Origin: Cynocephalus volans
Taxonomy: Eukaryota; Chordata; Mammalia; Dermoptera; Cynocephalidae
Assembly: GCF_027409185.1 (NCBI RefSeq)
Contig: NC_084463.1
Span: forward strand, 53,996,907-54,060,906
DNA: 64,000 nt
Direction: 5' to 3'
The first letter of the stretch is position 1. Every line of letters starts with the position of its first letter. The translations under genes were made by a program, and so were the position numbers. Shown in pieces: positions 20,906-31,371 of the stretch. A model generated the notes under the pieces. The model made no database searches and was not told the origin of the DNA. It saw nothing but the letters and a program-made list of their open reading frames with translations.

Positions 20906-22135
20906 CAGTAGAAATAGAAACTTAGTATAACTAAAATAATAAAACATTTTGGCTTTAGTTATGAAACACCTAGCATACAATTAGCATACCTATGGCCCTA
21001 ATCAGACAACTGGCATAGTCATGTAGCTTTACAGTTGGTGTAGTCAGCAGGATTTGAGGCAGGTAAAAGAGCCCGGCAATTTGCATAGTCATGGCAGGAT
21101 TCTGGGCAGATAAAAGAGCCCGGCAGTTGGCATCATGGGTAGGATGCCAGCAGGTAAAGCAAAAAGCCCCTTGGGAGGGGGAGGAAATGTGGCTACCCTT
21201 GGGTACATGGTGCCCTGTGGCCACTTTCCTATTGAATGGGGTCTGGCTGTTGTTTGCTGTACCGTGAGTCAACATTGACCAGAAACCCCATGAAGCAGCA
21301 CAGTTTTGAGACTTGCAGCAGAAAGCAGACAGGTTGGAAATGAGAATACATGCCCCGGAGGCAACAGATCACTCTTGCTTCTGACACTGGGATGATGACA
21401 AACCCAATGATGAGTTGGGGGAGACTGTGCATCTCCTTGAATGACCTGCTCATCAGAAAGTGAAGCAAGAGCAGCCTTTGGGACCAGGCCGACTGGTAGG
21501 CAACCTACAGGTTACCCAAATTACTACCTATGTCCCATCTACCCAGGTTGAATTGGTGGGCTTGGGGAAACAGTAAAGCAGCAGAAACGGAGAGCCCCTG
21601 GCTGCTGCAGCTATGGGACCTAAGAGTGGATGGTGTAACATGCTCTGGAGACGATGTAGTAAATGCATGTCATGTTTGTTCAGAGGCAAATGGCTCACCA
21701 GTTGCCACTTAAACCTGAGAAGGTGGACGGTGTAATGTGCTCTGGGGAAGATGTGGTAAGTGCATGTCACATTTGTCCAAAGACAAATGGCTCACTGGGT
21801 GCCACTTAAACCTGATGGCTCAACAGGTGCTGTATGAACCTGAGAAATTAGTGCCACATGCAGATGAGCAGATGACCCGACAATGGGTGCCCCTGCAGAA
21901 TTTCAGGTATGTTTTTACCTGGTAAAAAGGTGGAAAAGTTATTCTCCATTACCACGCACCTGGCAGCAGTAATAGGATAGCCGCAGATATGCACAGGGTC
22001 AGGGCAGCTACTCCTTGGAATGAGGGGTTTATCACAGGACCTCAACCGCTGTCCCCCTCTTTTATCCTCCTCCCATTCAATTCTCCTTTTCTCCCCCTCC
22101 CCCCGCAACTGCTCCACATCTTAGAATGTAAAAAA
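20906..22135 (+). pseudogene. ERV internal region with duplicated integrase zinc-finger segment (ERV-L-like)
   Basis: Follows the LTR directly. A short leader has two or three imperfect repeats of about 55 bases (GGCAGGTAAAAGAGCCCGGC at 21,060-21,080 and GGCAGATAAAAGAGCCCGGC at 21,104-21,123). At 21,629-21,816 two units of about 94 bases each encode a short CHVC/CHIC piece like the CXXC half of a retroviral integrase zinc-binding domain, followed by a partial third unit. Most of gag and pol is missing and no frame is complete. Assignment to ERV-L is a guess from the CXXC context. Confidence 0.5.
21629..21816 (+). repeat. Two tandem units of about 94 bases inside the ERV
   Basis: Unit 1 is 21,629-21,722 and unit 2 is 21,724-21,816. 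Both contain the aligned phrases GCATGTCA and CAAATGGCTCAC and end CCACTTAAACCTGA. A fragment of a third unit follows (CTCAACAGGTGCTGTATGAACC). They differ at roughly one base in seven, so the duplication is old. Confidence 0.8.
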
Positions 22136-23011
22136 TAATAAATAAGAAGAAGCCATTTTGGTGTGTTTCCAAGCCTTTATAGACCAAGGTTGAGGCCTAG
22201 TCCATAAGGTTCCCTGGCTCCTTTGTATATACAATTTATATACACAAAATGGCAGCCAAAGCACCTATCTTAGACATAAATATACATTTTTCCAGAAAAG
22301 TGTCTGCTCCAAACTTGTAAAAGACAGGGCAATTCTGACTTCTGCTTAATCACCATTTTTTCATTACCCAGTTGGCAGCAGCCTAACTCTGTCTGTTCTC
22401 AGGTGATCTTCAGCTGTTCATTCCTCTGCCAGCCTGAGAGCCACATAATGAGAGGAGTAGATGGAAGAACTGAGGGGGAGAATGACGCAGACAGAAGAGA
22501 GTCCAAGAACCAAAAATGAAGGAGATAGAGACAGTAACAGCCTTTGTGGTTTCTCATCCCAGCCTGCAGTTCCAGGAGTCTCAATGCCTCATTCAAAGCA
22601 CATGTGAGTGGACAAGGTAGAGAGAAAGTAAAAGCTTAATTTTTAAAAGGAGAGGCATTTAGAGAGGTGGGATAAAAGTGATGGAAGAAAGAGTTCTGGA
22701 AAGAAGAGAACAGAAATCTCCTTGTGAGGGTGAAACCAGAATTTTTTGTGGCACCTCAGAGTCGGTTCAAGTTGCTCTGTACTCACAGGTACTTGAAGCT
22801 CCACTCTCATTCACCTTCTTGTCAACATTTACTCATGCCGAGCCCACTCCCCAGAGTCTAGTTGGTAATAATGTACACAGGGGCACTTGGGCTGAGATCT
22901 CTATTTGAGGCCCTAGGGCCATGGAACTGTGGGCAGTTGCAGCACAGGACACACAAGAGGGTATCGCACATACACACACACACTGAAACAGTAAGAAATG
23001 AGACTCCTGAT
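22136..23011. other. Unassigned DNA
   Basis: Mixed composition. Possibly remaining ERV or LTR sequence in the first 250 bases. No open frame of note; a 76-codon piece at 22,678-22,908 shows no recognised domain. Confidence 0.3.
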
Positions 23012-23105
23012 GGGCTGGCCAGTTAGTTCAGTTGTTTAGAGCACAATGTTGGTAACACCAAGGTCAACATTTCAGATCCCCTTACTCACCAGTCACACAC
23101 AAAAA
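23012..23105 (+). mobile_element. tRNA-Ile-derived SINE
   Basis: Head GGGCTGGCCAGTTAGTTCAG. Target duplication AATGAGACTCCT and AATGAGACTTCT on the two sides (about 22,998 and 23,124). Confidence 0.85.
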
Positions 23106-23290
23106 TAGTAAATTAATTAATAAATGAGACTTCTTAAGAATATTCCCTGCTAGTTGGGAGATGTCTGTGATAGCTAAACTATACATGAGGTAATTTGTTG
23201 AAAACATTTCAAAGGTAAGATAAGTGAATAAGAGTAACTTGTAGTTTCACACATTTTTGAAATTCTGCCCATGGTAAGAAATACATTTTA
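23106..23290. other. Unassigned AT-rich spacer
   Basis: An AT-rich spacer between two SINEs. Nothing recognised. Confidence 0.3.
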
Positions 23291-23386
23291 GGCTGGCTGC
23301 TTAGCTCAGTTGGTTAGAATGAGGACTTCTAACACCAAGGTTGAGGGTTCGCTTTCCCATACCAGCCAGCACCCAAAAAAATAAAA
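23291..23386 (+). mobile_element. tRNA-Ile-derived SINE with 15-base target duplication
   Basis: GGCTGGCTGCTTAGCTCAGT head, GGTTGAGGGTTCGCTTTCC B-box region. It is flanked by TAAGAAATACATTTTA and TAAGAAATACCTTTTA, one mismatch apart. Confidence 0.9.
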
Positions 23387-23399
23387 TAAGAAATACCTT

Positions 23400-24479
23400 T
23401 TATATTCCAATCCAATATATACCTATATATCTATACCCTCTTGAACAATTTTTAAAAAAATGTTTTACCCAAATTAACTTATCTTTACAAAGTGCACTAA
23501 TCTCTGACATTATTCTACAATATATTCTATTGCAATTAAAAATAAATATCAAGCTCCTCAGAATTGACTGTGCCTGCAAAATCAAAAAGCATTAATTTAC
23601 AGGAATCATATATTTAATGGCCAGGGCACTGCCTTCTGCACTTCCACCTGCCACAGTTCTCGATCGTGATCTGAGTGAGTCAGGCCATCTTTCCTGGAAT
23701 GTGTTGGGATGGACAATGTGACATTTTCCTCTGGGACACTTACCTATTTTAGTATAAAATGTTTTGGTTTCAAAACAAATCCCTCAAATCCTGTGGCAGT
23801 TTAATCTTGCTGACCTGGGAGTGACTCTTTCACTTCACTCAAAATTTGTTCCTGATCCATTTTTCAGTTTTATTTGGAGGTTAATCTTTCTGTGGTCCTG
23901 AAAGGCAATTCTTTTCATGCCTTGTTTTTATTTTACAAACAGTATATAAATATCTGCTAGTGAGATTATTTTTTCTCAGCATGTTTTACATGTTTGAATT
24001 TTGCTTCTTGTATCCAATTTGCTCACTAAACATACAAACTTTCCCAATTGAAGCAAAATATCAACTGAAGTAAAAGCCGACTTCAATGTCTGTCTCTATG
24101 TCTGCAGACTCTTTTGATTGGTAATTGTTATGGCTGAGCAGCAAACTTAGCTCTTGGAATTTAATTTTTTACATTTCTAAATTAGAAATAAGTACCTGTA
24201 CTTTCCAAAGGTATAAAGAAAAATGAGATACGCACATAAAACTCCTGACATGTGCTATTTGATGCATATGTGTGTGTTTTCTTTCTACATTGTTTGTCTC
24301 TTTGTTAGAGAAGGTGGTGTTTTTATTGTACCTGTAAATGAGTTCTCTCTTTACAGGGATATAGACAGCTGTTTTGGCTGTTGCTTGCCATATTTGAAAC
24401 AGCTAAATATATTTCCCAGCCCTTCATTTTGTTCCCAGATTTTGGTGAAGGAGCTGTCCAGAGTGGCTGTTTCTACTTC
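23400..24479. other. Unassigned AT-rich DNA
   Basis: No recognised element. The first half of a 177-codon open frame (24,223-24,756) lies here; see the next entry for why I do not call it a gene. Confidence 0.3.
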
Positions 24480-24745
24480 TTCACCCCCATGTGCTCCTCG
24501 GTCTACTGTAGTCTGTCACCTCCTTCACTCTGTCGAGCCTGCTCTGGCAGAGATCACTGATGTCCCCAAACTGATAAAGCAGCATCTTCCTGTCCTCACT
24601 GACTTGACTTCCCTGCAGCATCTGATACATTTATTGGAATTATTTTGTCCTCGGCATCCTAGGTTGCCTCCTGCTTTTGAGAAAGAGGCTTGTCTGTTGT
24701 TGCTGACTTTCCTTTTTCTGCTCCTTCCTAAAAGAGGCAATTACA
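24480..24745 (+). pseudogene. Possible LINE-2-type reverse transcriptase relic
   Basis: A 177-codon open frame covers 24,223-24,756. Its second half (about residues 85-170) carries a pattern like the L2/CR1 RT segment that surrounds the first catalytic aspartate: a leucine-rich LTDLTSLQHLIHLLELF run in the place of the family's DLSAAFDTVDH-type motif. The catalytic residue is gone. The first half does not fit, and the frame is probably open by chance. Recognition is weak; it could also be unrelated unique sequence. Confidence 0.35.
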
Positions 24746-24756
24746 GTCCCCCATGA

Positions 24757-26843
24757 GATCATGGGTAAAGAAGGCAGGCATTTTCTGTATGTCAGATATA
24801 CTGGAAAGGATCAGGGAAACAAAGCATAAGGCAAAGCCTCTTGTCTGTGCTTAGCCCTGTCTTGAGGAATATTTGAGTCTCCTAGAGGAGATATGGCCAG
24901 AAGCATAGGACCTTGCATATCAGAACATGAGCAGTGCTGCACTAGGGCCTCGTGACCAAGGCTGGCCTGAAGCATGCACTTGATCACTCTGCTGAAAATG
25001 TGTATGAGCTTTTGTGCAGTGGATGCTGGTTACCTTTTCCACTGGATTTTTTTTAAAAAATAATTGGCCAGTACAGGGATCTGAACTCTTCATCTTACAC
25101 TGGATCTTTTTAACATTAATCGTAATGATTTTAATGTTCTTGTCAGAGTTTTTCAACATTTGGGTAATCTCTGTGTCTGGTTCTATTAATTTATCTGTGT
25201 TGAGTGTAGGTTATTTATTCCTGCTTTTCTGTGTGTATAATCTTATTTAATGCTCAGCATAATGCAGAGAACAGTGACACTGAGGTAGATGGTATGACCC
25301 CTGAAATGGACATGGCTCTTTCACTGTGAGACCACTAATGTGGAGGGTTGATAAAGTCTAGACAAGAGACAAGCTGAATTTGGGATTTGTTGCTGTTATC
25401 ATGGCTTTCATTGTCCACAGCCTTCCAGTTCCTCTGGTGGTGGACTGCCATTGCCTTATGCATAAGAAAGGTACAGTGTTGGGAAGTCTTCATCAGCTGT
25501 AGTGCTCCACGCTCAGCTTTTAGCTCTTGCTGGATATTTGTGCTTCAGACCTGGCCTTCTCCATGCTCTCCCCCACCCCCACCCAGTGACAAATGGTGCT
25601 GCTGGTGACTTCTAGTTCCAGGTGAGGGCTGAGAGGGGTTTCTTTGTATTCCTGATTCAGCTTTCTCCTTGCAAATACTTTGTGTCTTGGCCTATGTCAT
25701 CACTGCCCCTTTTCCACAAGGTGCCCAAACTCTACTTGAGTGAGATTCCTGCCCAATCCCCTAACACCCCAAGGGTAGCAGACCTCTTCTTGGTTTCAAT
25801 ATAGCATCCCCCTCTTCAGTCAAAATGGGTTTTTGCCTGGACCTGGCTATTGGGTTTAAGGCTTTTGCACTGTGAGGGAGAAGGGTCTAGGCATAGGGGG
25901 GTCATGCCTGACCAGCACACCTCACACATAACAGCCCCTTCTGCTTGCCTGTTTTCCTGACAGACTCCCTTTTCTTGTCCAACCCTCATCTACTTGTAAG
26001 CACCAGGTGAGGGAATGCAAACCCCCTCCCAGTCATGTTGAGGGCCCCAGATACTGTATCCACACACCGGTCAAAATTAACTTCCAAACATTTATTAATA
26101 TTTTCCCTAATTTCTTCTTACATGTCGTGTGGCAGCCTCCATATCTGTACATTCTTTGCCACAGGTGAGCCTGTTTTCTGTCTAGTCTCTCTCTATAGAG
26201 GGGTCAGTCCCTCCTGGGATTTCAGGCCTTTTTGTTTCTGTTACCTCAGCGTTCTGATGGCTCCAAATATGTTTGACTTATGTTTTACCTGGCTTTTTCC
26301 TTTTGTTAGAACAACACTGTTATCTGTATTCTAGGTGGAAGTGGAAATCAGTTTTCTAATAGTTTTCTCTTGGTGAAATTTTATCCATGCCTAAAAATAC
26401 CTCCCATGTTTTAAGAATTCTTGTGAATGGGGTTCATGCACAGTCTTGTCTTGATATAAATAGAATTTAAATTGTTTACAATTCAGTTACTCAATATCTA
26501 ATGAACATTCGGTGTGTCCTAGCTCTAAATCGAGGTAATATATTTTGATCAAATATATATTGATTTTTCAACTACTTAAAATGACTCCCAAGGAAAGAAA
26601 GGTTTGTTTGATTGTTTTGCTTGCTTTTATTTTTATCTGGGCATAAAGCAGAGCTTAAAAGGCTGAGGAACATTTAAAAATTTATTTAATATCATGTCAG
26701 TGATCAATTCCCTAGGATCAATGAAGGGCTTTAAGGTAAAATTCTGCAGGATAATATTCAGGAATAAACCATCTCCATCCAAGCAAGACTTCCTCAAAGA
26801 CATGCCTATATTTTTCTGGAAGAAGAACCATATTATAAATGGA
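24757..26843. other. Unassigned DNA with one SINE scrap
   Basis: A minus-strand SINE scrap lies at 25,065-25,095 (TTGGCCAGTACAGGGATCTG). The rest is moderately pyrimidine-rich (25,380-26,340). Open pieces at 25,387-25,608 and 26,035-26,334 show no recognised domain. No splice-supported exon. Confidence 0.35.
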
Positions 26844-26971
26844 TTTTTTTTTCTTTTTCTTTTCTTTCTTTCTTTCTTTTTTTTTTTGGTGGCTGGCTGG
26901 CACAACGATCTGAACCCTTTACTTTGGTGTTATAATAGCATGTTCTAACCAACTGAGCTAACTGACCAGCC
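26844..26971 (-). mobile_element. tRNA-Ile-derived SINE
   Basis: The poly-T/CTTT tract on this strand is the tail; GGTGGCTGGCTGGCACAACG and CTAACCAACTGAGCTAACTG follow. Flanks TATAAATGGAT and TATAAGTAGAT suggest the target duplication. Confidence 0.85.
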
Positions 26972-27401
26972 CTATAAGTAGATTGTATTAAGATTCGTAA
27001 GTAAATTAAATGTGTTAACACACAGAGTTCTGCTCTTTGGTCACCGATGATGGCTGAGACTGGGTCACCCATCAAAGTGAGAACACGGAGGTAGTTGTCA
27101 CATGTTCTAGCAGGACAGGAAGAAAACCAGGCAATTATCCTCAGGAACCAGAGGGGAGCCGGCTAAATATTTCAGAAAAGTTCACATCCAGTTGGACCAA
27201 TCAAAGTGGAAAAGGCTAGAGGAGCAGCCTCTTTCATAATGTAGAGATGAATGTCATGTGTGTACAGGAATGTTTGATGTTTACATTGTTGTAATTCTAG
27301 ATTGTGATGTAATATGAAAGATATATAAATAGAATCACAATTATTTTAAAGAGATTTTTTAACGTATTTAATTGATAATATTGTGATTACATTTTAGTTG
27401 G
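26972..27401. other. Unassigned DNA
   Basis: Nothing recognised. Confidence 0.3.
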
Positions 27402-27415
27402 TGAAACTGATAGAT

Positions 27416-27511
27416 AGCTGGCCAGTTAGCTCAGTTGGTTAGAGTGTAGCCTCATAATCCCAAGGTCATGTGTTCAGATCCCCTTACCAGCCAGCCACAC
27501 ACACACACAAA
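27416..27511 (+). mobile_element. tRNA-Ile-derived SINE with 14-base target duplication
   Basis: AGCTGGCCAGTTAGCTCAGT head and an ACACACACAC tail. It is flanked by TGAAACTGATAGAT (27402-27415) and TGAAACGGATAGAT (27512-27525). Confidence 0.9.
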
Positions 27512-27525
27512 TGAAACGGATAGAT

Positions 27526-28539
27526 GGTCAGAAATATGGAGCTTTATTTACTGATTGAGAAGGGCATAAATAAGTTGCTCTTCTGAAATCCAAAAAATGC
27601 TTCAGATTAAACCTCTGTGGGTTGAAAATCTCTTTACTGTCATTCAAGACACAGGAGAGCAATAGAAACACAGTTGTGCTCTATAAGCAAGAAAATCTAA
27701 TACTTAAATAAAGGGCTTCCTTCCAGAGAATCCAGCATTATTAGTTGGTAATAAGTGACATACTGAACTCTTAGGGGAATGGGCTCCATTATGATATCTG
27801 TATAAAGAACATTTACTGCATCTGTAGAAAGAATAGTTCTGGGAGGAGTGACACATTTTGGGAATCAGGGGACAGTCGATAGTGCAGTTTCTGAGCAAGT
27901 GTGTAGGACTCTAGTCCAGAGGATAAATTGAAATAGAACTGCAGTGTTTACTGGCTTTTACACTGTACATAGATGTATATGGAGATGCTAAGTCTTGCAT
28001 CATTGGATCTGCCTTCATGCCCTCAAAGGATCCTGGACCCAGAAGCATGGCAAAACTTGGGAAGACAACAACAGATGAACCATGAATATTGCTGATAAAA
28101 TGAAATTTTGTAAAACCCAGCCACACAGTGATTAAGTTCAAGAAATCATATGTTTGATTCTTTTTGATGACAAGCAAAATTATGTCATGTAAAGGTGTTA
28201 GAAATGAAACCAAGACAACTATTAGAGAACTGAAAGAGAAGACAGATATTTGACTATAAGCTAAGTCATTAACATTGAGTGGAAAATACTTCTATTTTGC
28301 TGAATGAAGATGTAAATATATGAAAATACATACATATGTAAATATAAAATGATAATATGCATTGTATATGTAAATATGCAATAATTACAAAGAAAATTAC
28401 ATTAGAAGCAGCCAATAGTTGAAGTACGAAGTGATAAGAAAATATAAATTGGATGATTATACTAGTGAAAATTGGAAAATGTTGGTTTTTGAAAAACATT
28501 TGTTACAAAAAATGCAATTGTAAAAATTATTGTCTATTT
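27526..28539. other. Unassigned AT-rich DNA
   Basis: Short minus-strand open pieces at 27,704-27,898, 27,911-28,213 and 28,269-28,499 have no recognised domain. No splice or promoter evidence. Confidence 0.3.
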
Positions 28540-29340
28540 TACATTCTCCTTGTTATTATTTTGTAATTCTTAGCATTATGTTGGAACTTGTCTTTCTAGT
28601 CTCTGTTTCTCATAAACTATCTCCTATATTTCACTTTTCCCTTTTAATGGAATAACATTTATCAATTCTTTTCTTTATTATTTAGGCTTTTTTCATTCTG
28701 TTCAAGAAATACTTTGTAACATATTACAAAATATTAATATATATGATTCTAAAAGAATTAAAATTTTCTTTTTACTTGTAATGACTAAATAAATCTAGAA
28801 TTAGTGTTTTATGGTGTGAGGTAGGGATTTAATTTTATTATTTTTTCAGCATTACTCTGTGAACAGTCTTCTTCTACTATTTTATAATGTTCCTCAATCA
28901 TATTAATATCTCTGGGACTACTTCTAAGCTCTCTGTTCTGTTCTCTATGTGAAATGCTACTATTTTAGTAACTCATTGTCCAGTCAATCATGTCTGTCAA
29001 AGATATTTACTATTAGTCATCACTGTTATGATTTTTAAAATATTTTGTAGCTTTTATGGCACTTTTGTCTTCTATATGAATATTTAAATTCCCTTGTGAA
29101 ATTTCATTCAAAACACAGTTTAAAATTTTATGTGAATTTCATACATTATTTGAATGTATTCATTAATATGGGAGGAATTATGTTTGTATTGATCCTTCCC
29201 TTCTACCAATATATTTTTCCCCATTCATTTAGGTCATCTTTTATTTCCTTCAGTAGTTAGCTTTCTGCCTATATGTCTTGCATAGCTCTTTTCAATTACT
29301 TCAGAGGCTTTATCCTTAATCATTTCTGCATTGACCATGA
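28540..29340 (-). mobile_element. Antisense L1 ORF2 relic
   Basis: The T-rich text includes CTCTGTTCTGTTCTCTATGTG and CATTTAGGTCATCTTTTATTTCC, the antisense pattern of L1 ORF2. All frames are closed. Confidence 0.5.
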
Positions 29341-29584
29341 GACAATTCTGCCAATGCCTGAATTTTCTTCAAGATGTTTAATGAGAACTATGGAGGGAGG
29401 AATAAAAGCTTTTCACTCTTATACGATTCCTTGCAAAATAAAATAAAAATTTAGAGAACTCTCACTTCAGAAAACTATCTCAGATGTTGCCATCAACCAT
29501 TATTCTGAACATTTACTAGAAGTGGAGAGAAAATATGCTTTTAATATGCCTATATTATACCCATCAATCTGCTAAGAATTTGTG
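29341..29584. other. Unassigned spacer
   Basis: Nothing recognised. Confidence 0.25.
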
Positions 29585-29745
29585 TGTATGGCTTAGCATT
29601 AAATTTTCTCAACAACCCTTTAGGGTAGCTATTAATATTCTTATTTTTAAGGGAAATAAAATGAAATTCAGACCTTACAGAGACTATCCAATTGTGGAGC
29701 CAGGATTCAAACCCAGGACTGTATTACAAGAACCACACACTGCTT
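29585..29745 (-). mobile_element. MIR-like ancient SINE
   Basis: On this strand it reads TTTCTCAACAACCC, ATTAATATTCTTATTTTTAAG and GGAGCCAGGATTCAAACCCA, the antisense MIR core order. Highly diverged. Confidence 0.5.
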
Positions 29746-30604
29746 TTGCTGAGCAAAATTTCCTGAGCCAATAGAGCATATCTTTTTGAAGTTGTGAAGA
29801 GACAATAACTATTTTAATTTCACCAAAAGTCTTCAGAAATCCACAGAAGCTCTACAGATAAGCCCGCAGAGTTTTGCTTCGTGTTGCTTTGTACTGACAA
29901 AGATTCTTTGCTTCACCAAACCTTAGCCAGATTTCAGAACCTTCTCCTAGGCCCATCTGTGCACTTCCCGGTAAAATCTAGTTTTAGAAAGAACCTGGTT
30001 AATTCAGTTTATCGAGAATTCCCCACCCTCAGTATCTAATGACTGTGAAGATCTGGTCAAATTTCTTATCCTTCACCCTGGCCTGTATTTGGCAAGAATC
30101 CTGTTAGGTCGGTTTAGCCACAATCCCTCTTTCTCCTGCTGCTGCTTCTAAGTAGTTTTTCATCCACTGACCCCCACTCTGCTTGTTTTCTATAAATATC
30201 CATTTGCCCATGCTGTATTTGGAGTTGTGTCTAAGGTCATTTGGCCACTGCACAACCCCATTCCAGTGTTCCCTATGCCTATTGTGATGGTCCTGAACAA
30301 AACCTGCCTTACTGTGCTTTAACAAGTATCATTGAATAATTTTTTCACTAATGGTTCCAAGGGAGAGAGCACATGGGCACGCCTCACATCACACAGACCA
30401 TGTGTAATACACCTCCTGTCACATCCAGAAGCTGATTTCTTTCATATTAGGCTTTGTCTAAAAATTATGTCTGCCACTTCATGTCATCTTCATCCTGATG
30501 AAAACATTCCAGTGTATTTAGTGCCTACTTGTGGATAACAGTACATATGGGACTTTCAAAACAAAAACCTTCAAAATTTGAAAATAATGATTTAACCTGT
30601 AAAT
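29746..30604. other. Unassigned DNA; possible LTR at 29,860-30,350
   Basis: Around 30,190-30,325 a TATA-like TCTATAAATATCC is followed by an R/U5-like stretch ending CAAGTATCATTGAAT, which would fit a solo class I LTR. No boundaries or target duplication found. Confidence 0.3.
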
Positions 30605-30697
30605 ACCTTTTTGGCAGCTGGCCAGCAAGGGGATTTGAACTCTTGACCTTGGTTTTACAAGGCAATACTCTAACCAACTGAGTCAACTGGCCAGCTC
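30605..30697 (-). mobile_element. tRNA-Ile-derived SINE
   Basis: GGCAGCTGGCCAGCAAGGGG on the left and CCAACTGAGTCAACTGGCCAG on the right. The flanks TAACCTGTAAAT and GAACCTGTAAGT look like the target duplication. Confidence 0.85.
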
Positions 30698-31214
30698 TGA
30701 ACCTGTAAGTTATTTAGTGCATCTCACAGAACAATATTATTTCTAGAAATTCATCCTCAAACCATAATGAGGTGCTTTTAAATTTTCTGTACAATCTTTT
30801 CTGAAGCATTATAACGGATTAGAAAAAATAATTAAAATGCCAACAATAAGTCATTGGTTAAATAAATTAGGGTATGCCTATAGAATAAGAAAATACTTGC
30901 TAATAAGAGGCATATTTTATGAAACTAATAACATGAGAACAAGCCCATAGTATATTACCAAGTAAAAAAGTAAGGTTACATTGCAGAATAATTTTAATGT
31001 CATTTGCAAGATGTGCATATACAGACAGGAAGAGGAAGGACAAGAGACTGTTCCAATGTAAGTAGAAACTGTTTTCTGAAGAGTTCATAAGATTATTTCT
31101 GCCTCAGCAGCCTTACTTGCAGTCCACATTTACTGCAATAGGGTAAGATAGACACTTACTGCCAACCAGCCCTATGCACAGGGCAAAATACAGTAGCAGT
31201 AATGTTAGTTTTTG
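30698..31214. other. Unassigned AT-rich DNA
   Basis: The stretch 30,800-31,080 resembles the end of an ancient LINE or MER element, but I cannot name it. Confidence 0.25.
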
Positions 31215-31306
31215 TTTGTGTGTGTGTTTTGTGGGTGGCAGTCCAGGGATTAAACCATGGATCTTGGTGTTATCAGCATCATGCTCTAACCGAGCTAACC
31301 AGCCAG
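31215..31306 (-). mobile_element. tRNA-Ile-derived SINE
   Basis: GTGGGTGGCAGTCCAGGGAT and CTAACCGAGCTAACCAGCCAG mark a minus-strand copy with an ACAC-type tail (GTGTGTGTGT on this strand). Confidence 0.8.
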
Positions 31307-31371
31307 TGACACTAATTTTGAATGCTAGACTCGCTTATCTTAGAGGTAAGTATAAGGAAAAAATGAAGATA

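Noticed and set aside
21044..21140. Primer-binding site in the internal leader of the ERV at 20,456
   Set aside because: Phrases such as TTGGTGTAGTCAGCAGGA resemble a primer site but occur far from the LTR end and within an imperfect repeat; I could not assign a tRNA.
24223..24756. 177-codon open frame as a host gene
   Set aside because: No recognised host domain or splice context. Its second half looks more like a LINE reverse-transcriptase relic, and the first half has no coding character.
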